DNA from: Clostridia bacterium
GTDB lineage: Bacteria; Bacillota; Clostridia; Oscillospirales; CAG-272
Assembly: GCA_017453305.1 (NCBI GenBank)
Contig: JAFTKJ010000092.1
Location: 1-38,970, forward strand
Direction of reading: 5' to 3'
DNA: 38,970 nucleotides
Below, one piece after another: positions 8,239 through 16,400 of this stretch. The translations under genes were made by a program, and so were the position numbers. Numbering within the stretch: position 1 is the stretch's first letter; each line of letters starts with the position of its first letter. The notes below the pieces were generated by a model. The model saw only the letters and a list, made by a program, of their open reading frames with translations. It did no database searches and was not told the DNA's origin.

Positions 8239-9420
8239 TCACATCAGTTTTTTTCCGATTGCCTTTATGAAGGGCAAAACGTGCTCCAATACCTCGTCCT
8301 CAGTCTCGGCGGCAGGCATATCCGACCAGAGACAGTAGCCGCCGCCCAGCACGCCCTCACAGGGCGCTTTGGGGTTGTTCTCGGGAACGTCCTTATCAAA
8401 CAGATACGCATCCCATTCCCGCTCTACCTGATCTGCGGGAACGCCGAAATAAGAACCCATTCCGACAACGTAATAGGTATAATAGCTGATAAAATTGAGC
8501 ACCTTGTGTCCGCGTTCCAGATACACAAACACCGTATTTTTACCGCCGTTGGCATTCTTCGACCAGTACTGGATCTCAAGTGTGGGATCGATCTGTGTAA
8601 CGCCCGTGTATCCCGTGTCAAAATCGCGGTACACGTCGTCGTTCCACATTCTCAGATTTGTATACCCCAGAGAGCGAAGCAATTCGCAGATCTCGTTGAT
8701 GTACAGAATGAAGGCATCGTAGGCAACGGCGTTTTCGTTCCCCGTCTTCTCCTTTGCATAGGCATCCCAATGATCCAGGTTCTGCCACTTGGAACGTGTT
8801 TCGTCGATCGTTTCACCAAAGCCCAGCAGCTCGTCGCCACCGATGTCAAATTTGGTGCACCCGAGCTTGCGGAAGAATTCGCCATACTCGCGGTATAGAT
8901 TTTTAGCAAAGGTCACACCCTCCTCATTCGAAAGATCGATTCCGCGCGAATAGTTGAGCTGTGCCGCCTCGTTCTTCTTGCTTGATCCGTGCACAAGCTC
9001 CACCTTGCCGTCTCTGTGAAAATAATTGGAGATATTGCTTCCAAAGTGCTCGTTGTATTTTTTTACAGCGTAGTTCATGTGTCCCGGGGAATCAAAGGAG
9101 GGCACGATCTCAAGCCCCAACGCCTGTCCGAAGCGGACGATTTCCGCCATCGTCTCCTGCGTATAATATTTTTCGTCATCCTCGGCGATCCCGTTTTCCA
9201 CACCGTACACGCAAAGGGAATGATCCCCTCCCGCGAGCCACGGATATTGCTTGGACTCCAGTCGCAGACCGATATCCTCCGAAAAGTGCAGGTAAAAGAC
9301 GTTAAAGCCCTCCTCCTTTACGGTTCGCATCAGTCGCTTTACCCATTCCGTTGTGTAGTATTTTCGCGCGCAGTCCAAAAAAAAGATGCGCTCCTCTACT
9401 CCGTGATCTGTTTTATTCAT
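8239..9420 (-). CDS. Glycoside hydrolase family 20 beta-N-acetylhexosaminidase
   Basis: A 393-residue GH20 catalytic barrel. It begins with FLDCARKYY (14-22), which matches the conserved first strand, then FDSPGHM (109-115) and FDIGGDEL (191-198), where Asp196-Glu197 is the catalytic pair of substrate-assisted GH20 enzymes. Near the C-terminus GGGYCLWSDM matches the barrel-closing Trp segment. There is no separate N-terminal GH20b domain and no signal peptide, so it is a compact cytosolic enzyme. It should release terminal beta-GlcNAc or GalNAc. Its start has only a weak upstream purine run. Sixteen bases separate it from the creatininase gene and 19 from the ceramidase-like gene. Confidence 0.92.
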   Translation of the reverse strand: MNKTDHGVEERIFFLDCARKYYTTEWVKRLMRTVKEEGFNVFYLHFSEDIGLRLESKQYPWLAGGDHSLCVYGVENGIAEDDEKYYTQETMAEIVRFGQALGLEIVPSFDSPGHMNYAVKKYNEHFGSNISNYFHRDGKVELVHGSSKKNEAAQLNYSRGIDLSNEEGVTFAKNLYREYGEFFRKLGCTKFDIGGDELLGFGETIDETRSKWQNLDHWDAYAKEKTGNENAVAYDAFILYINEICELLRSLGYTNLRMWNDDVYRDFDTGYTGVTQIDPTLEIQYWSKNANGGKNTVFVYLERGHKVLNFISYYTYYVVGMGSYFGVPADQVEREWDAYLFDKDVPENNPKAPCEGVLGGGYCLWSDMPAAETEDEVLEHVLPFIKAIGKKLM

Positions 9421-9436
9421 TTCGCATCCCGCACAA

Positions 9437-10177
9437 TCAGACGATCGCGTCCTTCAGATATTCCAAAGAAAGTGACACCATTTTCTCGCCCAGCTCTGCG
9501 TTTGCCTTCGCCGAGCTCTTGGTAAACCAGTGCTCACGATCGCCCAAACGCGACAGATCCACACAATCGGGATACAACGCCATGAGCAAGGAGCATTCAA
9601 ACTCGCCCGCATGATCGTAGCCCGTAGCATTTTGCACGGGAGTGCTCATGGTAGGAATGACCTTGATCCAGGAGAAGGGATTGTTCGCCCCCTCAAGCTC
9701 CTCGTAATAATTTGCGTAGCTCTCACTCCCCCACCAGCCTTGTCCCATGGTCTTTTCCAGATAGTCCATCGTTGCGCGCTTGGCGGCAAGACGGTAGCAA
9801 AGCGTCATGGGCATTTCGCTTTCCTGCTCGAACTGATGGTGAATCACAACGTAAATATTGCGGAAGCCTGCGCTCAAAAGGCTCTTGAACACGTAGTAAA
9901 CGTAATCCTCAAACGCGCGCTCCGGCACGTGAACGGTTCCGCTCTTTTCGTCACCGACGGCATAGCTGGAGGGGCTGTAATGAATGGACGGTGCCAACAT
10001 CATCTCCTTCCCTCCCTCACCAAGGCGGCGAAGAAGCCCTTCGGCGATCAGCGTATCACAACCGTAGGAGCACTGCGGGCCGTGATACTCAACGGTTCCG
10101 CCCGCAATGACCAGCGGAAGATTGTTTTTTTGAATGTACTCGACTTCTCTGGGGAAGCTGCGTTCCAAAAGAAACAT
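9437..10177 (-). CDS. Creatininase-family amidohydrolase
   Basis: A 246-residue metal-dependent amidohydrolase of the creatininase family. The metal-site pattern is visible: GGTVEYHGP with Glu30 and His32, Asp41 in GCDTL, His113 in VVIHHQFE, and Glu191 in DHAGEFECS. The family opens small cyclic or linear amides such as creatinine and formamidopyrimidines, and includes the peptide-trimming protein MftE, so the name does not fix the substrate. An AAAGGAGAG ribosome binding site precedes the ATG. It lies between the ASRT-family gene and GH20. With glycosidases and a creatinase-fold protein in the same transcript, hydrolysis of an amide on an amino-sugar compound is likelier than creatinine breakdown (inference). 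Confidence 0.88.
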   Translation of the reverse strand: MFLLERSFPREVEYIQKNNLPLVIAGGTVEYHGPQCSYGCDTLIAEGLLRRLGEGGKEMMLAPSIHYSPSSYAVGDEKSGTVHVPERAFEDYVYYVFKSLLSAGFRNIYVVIHHQFEQESEMPMTLCYRLAAKRATMDYLEKTMGQGWWGSESYANYYEELEGANNPFSWIKVIPTMSTPVQNATGYDHAGEFECSLLMALYPDCVDLSRLGDREHWFTKSSAKANAELGEKMVSLSLEYLKDAIV

Positions 10178-10192
10178 CTTTTTTCTCTCCTT

Positions 10193-10561
10193 TTATTCAC
10201 TATAACCCAGCGTGGTATAGTACGCGAGGTTGACCTGACGGTTATCCAATCTGCCGTATTGCAAAACGATGTTGCCGGAGCTTTCTAGCTTCATGGCGTA
10301 CTGCGTTTCCAGCGGAACGGTATAGCCGCACATATCGGTGATATTGTTCATGCGGAAGCAACGCACGCTCTTTGCCTTGACCGTCCACTCGATGCCCTCG
10401 TATGCGGGATCATCGGTAAAGAACAAGGTCACCTTGATGCGTACGTCTTCCTCGTTGTCGTTTACAATGATGACGGATTCGTGTCCCTTCAATTCCCCTT
10501 CGCCCTCACGCGGCAGCTCACAGTCGGGGATGATCCATCTCTTTTTTCCAATTGCTTCCAT
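10193..10561 (-). CDS. Sensory rhodopsin transducer (ASRT) family protein
   Basis: A 122-residue all-beta protein matching the family named after the Anabaena sensory rhodopsin transducer (Pfam ASRT). Family signatures are GKKRWIIPDCELP at the N-terminus, SVIIVNDNEEDVRIKVTLFF in the first half, FRMNNI, then IVLQYGRLDNRQ and LAYYTTLGY near the end. Most relatives have no link to rhodopsins; a published family analysis proposed small-molecule, probably sugar, binding. No rhodopsin gene is visible here. It is the second gene of the operon, 17 bp after the M24-like gene and 15 bp before the creatininase gene, consistent with a sugar-binding or regulatory subunit. Cytosolic. Confidence 0.85.
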   Translation of the reverse strand: MEAIGKKRWIIPDCELPREGEGELKGHESVIIVNDNEEDVRIKVTLFFTDDPAYEGIEWTVKAKSVRCFRMNNITDMCGYTVPLETQYAMKLESSGNIVLQYGRLDNRQVNLAYYTTLGYSE

Positions 10562-10578
10562 GCTTCAACCTCTCAATT

Positions 10579-11751
10579 TCAGAACGGCAGCTCGATGATG
10601 CCCTTCTTCAGGTAATCGGTGTAGGTTTCGATGCCATCCTTCTTTACGGCAACGCCCTTCTCCCAGCGGCAACCAAAGGTGGGACCGGAGATAAAGGTAT
10701 CGATTTGGAAGGTCATGTTCTCCTGCAACAGGTAATCGGTGCTGGTCTCCATCCAGGGAGCCTCAACCTCGATCATACCCGTACCGTGGCAGGGGCCGTA
10801 TACGTAGTTATCCTTATAGCCTGCATCGCAGTACTTTTGATAGAAGCCCTTTGCGATATCGCTTGCCATAACGCCCGCTTTCATCTGTTCGCCCGTCCAC
10901 TCGTGCATCTGACGGCAGAACTCAACCAGCTCACGTCTTTCGCCCTCCAACTTACCCATGATTACGGGAAGACCAATGCTGGGAGAATAACCGTCGATCT
11001 TTGCGGAAAGATTCAACTGTACGATATCGCCCTTTTTGATCTCGCGGTAGCAGGAACGGCTGATTGCATGACGGGTGCTCTCCTCGCTGAATACGTACAT
11101 GGGAAGACCTTCATACTCTGCGCCATTCTCATAAATGACTCTCTGTGCAACACCAACCATCTGCAGCTCGTTCACGCCGGGACGGAGTTGACGAATGACC
11201 TCGTCGGTTGCAAGCTCGATGATGCGGAAGCCCTCGCGGATGCAGGCAAGCTCGTTCTCACTCTTGATCTGGCGAAGTGCTACCATGATCTCGTTGCACT
11301 TTACGATCTCAGCCTTGGGATACGCATCCTTAAGCCCCTCAAAGATGGGGAGCGTGCACTCTACGTAGCTTCCAAGACCAATGCGGATGTGCTCACCCTT
11401 GACACCGATCGCCTTGAAAACGTCGTTGAAGGTATCCGCCTTCAATTCGGGGTAAGAGGGGTCTGCAGACTCGCGGAACTCGCGAAGCACGAATACTTTG
11501 TCAATCTTACTGCGATCCTTGCCGAAGACAGCGGACTCGGGACCTACCAAAAGTGCGGCGTCTCCGGTTGCGCTGATAGCAACACCGGCTCTTTCAAACA
11601 ACGGCCAAAAGCCGGAAAAATATCTCGCGTTTGCGTAGTCGCTCTCGGTGGAGCATACCAGCATCACGTCCAGATTCTTTTCACGCAGCATTGCCGCCGC
11701 CTTTGCAATTCTTTCTTGATATTCATAATCGGGGATACAAACTCTGCTCAT
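10579..11751 (-). CDS. M24/creatinase-fold protein lacking the usual metal ligands
   Basis: A 390-residue protein with the two-domain layout of aminopeptidase P, prolidase and creatinase: an N-terminal creatinase-like domain (1-155) and a pita-bread C-terminal domain (165-390). Active M24 peptidases need Asp, Asp, His, Glu, Glu as metal ligands. Here GDIVQLNLSAKIDGY has Asn247 at the first position, the second Asp is missing in the following SPSIG, His322 remains in CHGTG, the first Glu is Asp351 (MTFQIDTF), and Glu364 remains in RWEKG. Creatinase itself lost the metals and uses the same fold for C-N hydrolysis, so a metal-free hydrolase is plausible. First gene after the operon promoter, with a good AAGGAGA site. 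It may pair functionally with the creatininase-family protein. Confidence 0.85.
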   Translation of the reverse strand: MSRVCIPDYEYQERIAKAAAMLREKNLDVMLVCSTESDYANARYFSGFWPLFERAGVAISATGDAALLVGPESAVFGKDRSKIDKVFVLREFRESADPSYPELKADTFNDVFKAIGVKGEHIRIGLGSYVECTLPIFEGLKDAYPKAEIVKCNEIMVALRQIKSENELACIREGFRIIELATDEVIRQLRPGVNELQMVGVAQRVIYENGAEYEGLPMYVFSEESTRHAISRSCYREIKKGDIVQLNLSAKIDGYSPSIGLPVIMGKLEGERRELVEFCRQMHEWTGEQMKAGVMASDIAKGFYQKYCDAGYKDNYVYGPCHGTGMIEVEAPWMETSTDYLLQENMTFQIDTFISGPTFGCRWEKGVAVKKDGIETYTDYLKKGIIELPF

Positions 11752-11784
11752 TTTTTCAGTCTCCTTTTACATTATTATTTTGAA

Positions 11785-11795
11785 GAACTAAGTTC
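11785..11795. promoter_or_regulatory. Small dyad just downstream of the operon start site
   Basis: GAACT-A-AGTTC, an 11-bp palindrome, covers roughly +2 to +12 of the glycosidase/amidase operon. This is a common position for a repressor operator, but arms this short occur by chance, and no regulator gene lies nearby. Confidence 0.25.
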
Positions 11796-11803
11796 ACAAC
11801 TTC

Positions 11804-11832
11804 ATTATACCAAACATCAGCCGCTTTTTCCA
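11804..11832 (-). promoter_or_regulatory. Promoter of the seven-gene glycosidase/amidase operon
   Basis: TATAAT (11804-11809) preceded by TGG gives an extended -10 on the minus strand. The -35 position 17 nt upstream reads TGGAAA, which is weak. Transcription should start near 11797. This is the only promoter-like signal seen for the seven genes down to 3160; all gaps between them are 15-39 bp. Confidence 0.7.
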
Positions 11833-11860
11833 TGAAAAATCAATAAAAATATTTGAATAA

Positions 11861-11897
11861 TCCATAAAAATAGGGCGCTCATGCATTCACGAGCGCC
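11861..11897 (-). terminator. Terminator of cysE-tmk
   Basis: GGCGCTC (11874-11880) pairs with GAGCGCC (11891-11897) across a 10-nt loop. On the minus strand the stem is followed by CTATTTTTATGG. The tmk stop codon lies within the hairpin. Confidence 0.75.
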
Positions 11898-12502
11898 ACG
11901 ATTTGCATATGAATTTCTTCAATTGAACGATAGGCATTTACAATTTGTACGTTTTCGCGATCCGAAAGCTCCGAGAAGACACGATAAAATTGATCCCGTA
12001 CCAGGGTCAAGCGCTCCTCGGTTTCGTAAATTTCCTGCGTTGCACGTCCTCTTGTAATGCGTTCCATGCTTTGCGCAGGGGTCAGATCCAAAAAGATGCA
12101 AAGATCCGGGTGTAAAATCTCGGGGCAGTTCAAATTCATATCACGAACCCACGCGGCATCCGTCTCGCTCCCCTGATAAGCCATTGACGAATAATAATAA
12201 CGATCGCAGATCACGTCGTATCCGTCATCAAGCATTTTTTGGATTCCATTTACGGGATTGACGTTGTGAAAAATGCGGTCAAAAACAAACATTGCCGCCA
12301 TTTCACAAGCGGTACGTTTGGAAACGCCCGAAAGCGCATCACGCAAAAGACCGCCGCTGACCGATTCGGTAGGCTCTGCGGTACGGTACACCGCTCTGCC
12401 GTTCGCTTTCAGATATTTTTCCAAAAGCTCGATCTGTGTCGTTTTTCCCGCACCGTCAATTCCTTCAAAAACGATAAACCGTCCCCGTTTTTTTTCACTC
12501 AT
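11879..12502 (-). CDS. tmk: Thymidylate kinase
   Basis: A 207-residue dTMP kinase that converts dTMP to dTDP with ATP. The P-loop is FEGIDGAGKTTQ (12-23); DRYYYSSMAYQG is the dTMP-binding DRY segment, with two Tyr in place of the more usual Leu-Asp; RGRATQEIYE forms part of the lid. The start at 12502 is chosen because AGGAG lies 7 nt upstream and the codon begins one base after the cysE stop; an upstream ATG at 12523 would lie within cysE. Downstream of cysE and read from its promoter. Full length and unremarkable. Confidence 0.95.
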   Translation of the reverse strand: MSEKKRGRFIVFEGIDGAGKTTQIELLEKYLKANGRAVYRTAEPTESVSGGLLRDALSGVSKRTACEMAAMFVFDRIFHNVNPVNGIQKMLDDGYDVICDRYYYSSMAYQGSETDAAWVRDMNLNCPEILHPDLCIFLDLTPAQSMERITRGRATQEIYETEERLTLVRDQFYRVFSELSDRENVQIVNAYRSIEEIHMQIVALVNA

Positions 12503-12503
12503 G

Positions 12504-13247
12504 TCATTGCTCCTTCTGCTCATTTGCGACGCCTGCCGCTCTCAAAGCTTCTACCTCACGGCGAAGCTCCGCAATGGTACGCTCCATTTTTGCCAGCTCC
12601 TGCGCTACAGGGTCAGGAATGTGGATCTGGTCAAGATCGTTGACCTTCACGCCACCGCGGCGCACGACCTTTGCCGGAATTCCGACAGCCGTAGAATGCG
12701 GAGGCACCTCATGAAGCACCACCGCGTTTGCGGCGATCTTACTGTTGTCCCCCACCTTTAAGGGACCCAAGACCTTCGCTCCGGAGCCAACCATAACGTT
12801 GTTTCCAAGTGTAGGATGACGCTTTCCAACGTCCTTGCCCGTACCACCAAGGGTCACCCCCTGGTAGAGCGTGCAGTTATCGCCAATTTCGGTCGTCTCA
12901 CCAATCACAACGCCACTGCCGTGGTCAATGAAAAAATTTTTACCAATCGTTGCACCGGGGTGGATCTCAATACCCGTCAAATGGCGAGCAGCCTGGCTGA
13001 TGGCACGTGCGGCAAAATAATGCTCGTCTTTTTGCAGCTGATGTGCCAACCGATGTGCTACGATTGCATGCACGCCGGAATAAAGGAGAACGATCTCGGC
13101 GGTACTGCGCGCGGCAGGGTCACGCTCGCGGACAGCCTGCACCGTTTCCTTCAACTCCCTTTGCGTCGTATCAATCACAACGGCTACGGTGCGTTGAGCG
13201 TTTCGTATTTTATTTCCCATACGCTGAAATACGTTTTGCTTTTTCAT
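12504..13247 (-). CDS. cysE: Serine O-acetyltransferase
   Basis: A 247-residue enzyme that acetylates serine to O-acetylserine for cysteine synthesis. The left-handed hexapeptide-repeat domain spans about residues 95-200 and includes IDHGSGVVIGETTEIGDN and GVTLGGTGKDVGKRHPTLG, the His/Asp active-site and acetyl-CoA-binding segments. About 40 residues follow the hexapeptide domain, ending in a charged coiled helix (AKMERTIAELRREVEALRA), somewhat longer than in short bacterial forms. No cysteine synthase gene is adjacent. The upstream leader is about 30 nt and shows no T-box or riboswitch; a short dyad (GGT-AGA-ACC) lies just after the -10. Confidence 0.95.
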   Translation of the reverse strand: MKKQNVFQRMGNKIRNAQRTVAVVIDTTQRELKETVQAVRERDPAARSTAEIVLLYSGVHAIVAHRLAHQLQKDEHYFAARAISQAARHLTGIEIHPGATIGKNFFIDHGSGVVIGETTEIGDNCTLYQGVTLGGTGKDVGKRHPTLGNNVMVGSGAKVLGPLKVGDNSKIAANAVVLHEVPPHSTAVGIPAKVVRRGGVKVNDLDQIHIPDPVAQELAKMERTIAELRREVEALRAAGVANEQKEQ

Positions 13248-13279
13248 GAAATAGCCTCCGATAGGTGGTTCTACCCTAT

Positions 13280-13308
13280 ATTATACACGTAAAATCGCTT
13301 TTTGTAAA
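13280..13308 (-). promoter_or_regulatory. Promoter of cysE-tmk
   Basis: TTTACA (13303-13308) and TATAAT (13280-13285) on the minus strand with a 17-nt spacer. The start should lie near 13273, about 25 nt before cysE; GGAGG-like purines precede the ATG. Confidence 0.8.
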
Positions 13309-13351
13309 TACCTTTTTGAAAAAAGGAGAACGGAACTTTCACAAAACGAAG

Positions 13352-13379
13352 GACGGGTGTCGCCAAAGCGACACCCGTC
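13352..13379 (-). terminator. Terminator of the surface protein gene
   Basis: A perfect 12-bp stem, GACGGGTGTCGC (13352-13363) with GCGACACCCGTC (13368-13379), and a 4-nt loop, followed on the minus strand by CTTCGTTTTGTG. It separates the surface protein gene from the cysE promoter. Confidence 0.85.
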
Positions 13380-13418
13380 GGTTTTATTGACCGAACCAAC
13401 ATTTTTAAGTTGATCCGA

Positions 13419-16400
13419 TTATGCGTTTTGGTTTTCGTCCTCTACGACCTCAGCCTGTGCAGGAACTTCCTCCACGGGAGTTTCTTCTACAGGAGTTTCC
13501 TCAACGGGAGTTTCAACAACGGGTTCCTCCTGCGCTACAGCCTCACCGTTGATCCAGGACATGGGAACTGCGGCAACCATCATCTTAACGGTGCCTTCGT
13601 TTACAAGCTCCTCCGTGGTCTTGAACGGAACTCTGTAGTCGATTTCCTCAACAACCTTCTTCTTGGGAAGCTGGAGCTTCTCTTCGCAGAGCTTGGTGAT
13701 GAGCTCGAGTGCATGCTTGAATTTGCGGTCACCCTTGATCTTAACAAGTACGGGAACAGCTGCATACTTCTTCTTGGAAGACATATCGTTGAAGCCATAC
13801 TTAGTATCAACCAATTCCTCGGGATCAAGAGCCATGTAGAGATACAGCGTACGGGTCTTTGCATTGAACTTTGCAACCTGGGTTCTGCCAAGGTTGAAGG
13901 ATTCGTAGTTCCAGCTGATACGGTTCTTAACGCCCTTGTAGGAGAGGAGTGCGTTCTTGATCGCATTGTAGTAATCCTGAACGTTGCCTTGGGACTGAGC
14001 CAGACGGGAGAGGTAGCTTCTGCGGTAACGGGTTACCAGCTGAACCTCACCTGCGCGCTCCTGCTCAAGCATTTCGTTGTAACGCTCTGCCTCAGCAACA
14101 GCATCAATGAAATCCAAAGGCATCGAGCCGAACGCACCGAAGGAAGTATCGTTGTCGTCGTCATCGTTGTCATTATCATCATTGTCGTTGTCCTCGTCGG
14201 ATGCTTCCACGGGAGCGGCCTCCTCTGCCGGAGCTGCAACCTCCTCAACGGGGGTCTCCTCTGCAGGCTCGTCAGTTCCAAGCAAGCGAGCTGCAAGCTC
14301 TTCTACGATCGCGGTCTTGACCTCGTCGGTCATATCCTCGTTCCAATTTGCGGGGACATGGGTTTCAGCGGCGTTGTTTACAGCCTCAGCGATGGAATCC
14401 ATCGTTGTGCCTGCAACAGCCTTGGGAGCGGCACCGTCAACGGTAACCATTTCAAATGCTTCTGCTACGGAATCTGCAACAACCGCGCAAACCACGAGCT
14501 CTTGCTCTGCCTCTTCTGCAGTTGCCTCTTCGGTAGGTTGCTCTGCGGCAGCCTCTTCGGTGCTCTCTTCTGCAGGTGCGATTTCGGGAAGCTCCATGGT
14601 AGCGGTCATTGCATCTGCAACGATTGCATCCACAACCTCGCGGAATGCCTCGGGAGAGATCTCCTCAGCCTCGTCGATCAAAGCAATCGCGTCGGTAGCA
14701 TCCGCAGATTCGTTGAAGTTCTCTGCCATAGCGGCTGCAACAGCTGCCTGAACTGCATCGGAAACGTCAGCGCTCTCATCAGCAGCGGCATCAACGCTAT
14801 CTTCAAGATCACCTGCCAGTGCATCAGCCTTAGCCTGAGCCAAAGCATCGGCTTCGGAATTATCAACCGGCTCTTCACCCTCGTGCAGGTCAATCGCGGA
14901 AGCCTCATCCTTCATTTCGTTCATCGCCTCAGCAACTGCCTCGGTAGCATCCACGTCTGCGGTCTCTTCGTCCACAGCGGGAGCAACCTCTGCATTCAGT
15001 GCGTCAGCCATATTGTCAATTGCATCCTCAAGGCATGCATCGGCATCGTCGAGCTTATCGGGAACAACCACGGGAACAACCTCGGGAACGTTACCTTCGG
15101 TCTCAATCGTGATCACGGGATTCTTGCCGCTTCTCTCAATTGCGATCAGCTTCAAACCAACGATCAGCGGGATCACAACGAGAATCAGAAGAGCAAGCAG
15201 AATGATCAGCGCAATGCCGGGTGCGGTTACCCAGAAGGGAGCGTGGTACTCGGGCGCGATCATAAAGGTGATGGAATTTACGGGAGCATAGGAATCGATT
15301 ACGTAGTATGCGCCGTCCTCACTCAGGCTGACTGCATACTTTTTGTTTGCAGCTTCCTTGGTTCCAACTGCATCGTCGTAGATGTAAAGATCGTTGACGG
15401 TCAATGCTTCGCAGTTGGGGTTAGAGATCAGTGCGGAATCAACGGGGATGTATACGCGGAAGGTCTCGCCGCTCTTTGCGCCGGAGATCTCAAGCGTGTA
15501 TTCCTTATGTACGTAGAAGCCACGGGTTGCGTTGCGGTTGAGTGCCTCGGGAATGCTCAGCTTTGCAACGAGATCGTTGGAAATACCGTTCTCGTTGACA
15601 ATGATCATACCGCCTGCTACATCACCGGGAACGGTCAGTACCAAGTGAGTTGCCGTAATGGTCAGGGTTGCCTGAACCTCGGTAGCAGCGAATGCTGCAT
15701 TTTCGAAGTCACCCTCAATGAGTGCGGGAAGAGTTGCAACAACGGTGTAAACACCGGGATTGCAAACACCGGTCTTGGAGACCTCGTTGCCTGCCTCATC
15801 GTAGTAGGTGTAAACGATCTTGGAAAGAGCAGACTCGGGAACAAATGCACCCTCTGCACCCTGCACCATCAGCTGATACAGACCGGAGTTGTTTGCCTCG
15901 TCACCCTTTACGAGATATTCCGCATCGGACATGGTAACGTTGTAGATGACCTTGGATACGGAAACGGATCTCGTTGCATCAGTAATGTTCTCTGCAATGG
16001 TGTAAAGCTCGTTGGGAGCGCAAGCACAAACGGTGTACTTGGTTTCGTTCTCACCTTTCTTTACCTGACCGTACTGACCGGCGGCATAAGCCTCGTCAAA
16101 GGTCTTATACTCTACGGTAGCGCCCTCGCCGATCTGAACCAGAACCTTCATGGGAATGGCGGTAGCACCTGCCTCGGTGGAAGCATAGCCGTTTGCGGTA
16201 ATTTCGTACATGCCCTGATCACCGTACACAAAGGTGTAACCGGCAGCACTCCAGTCGATCTTCACGATCTCTACGGGAGTTACGGAAACCAGAACCTTAA
16301 CGGGAGTTACGGTGTAGTTGGAAGCAACGGTAGCGGCGTTTCCTGCCTTGAGAGTTACGTTGGCGTACGCAACAATGTCTGCCGTGGTAACGGAATCAAA

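Noticed and set aside
3160-11751. Operon as a standard creatinine or chitobiose pathway
   Set aside because: No sarcosine oxidase, deaminase, deacetylase (nagA), nagB, chitobiose phosphorylase or transporter is present, and the creatinase-fold protein cannot be assigned to creatine from sequence alone.
13248-13310. T-box or riboswitch before cysE
   Set aside because: The leader is only about 25-30 nt after the promoter, too short for either; only a small dyad is present.
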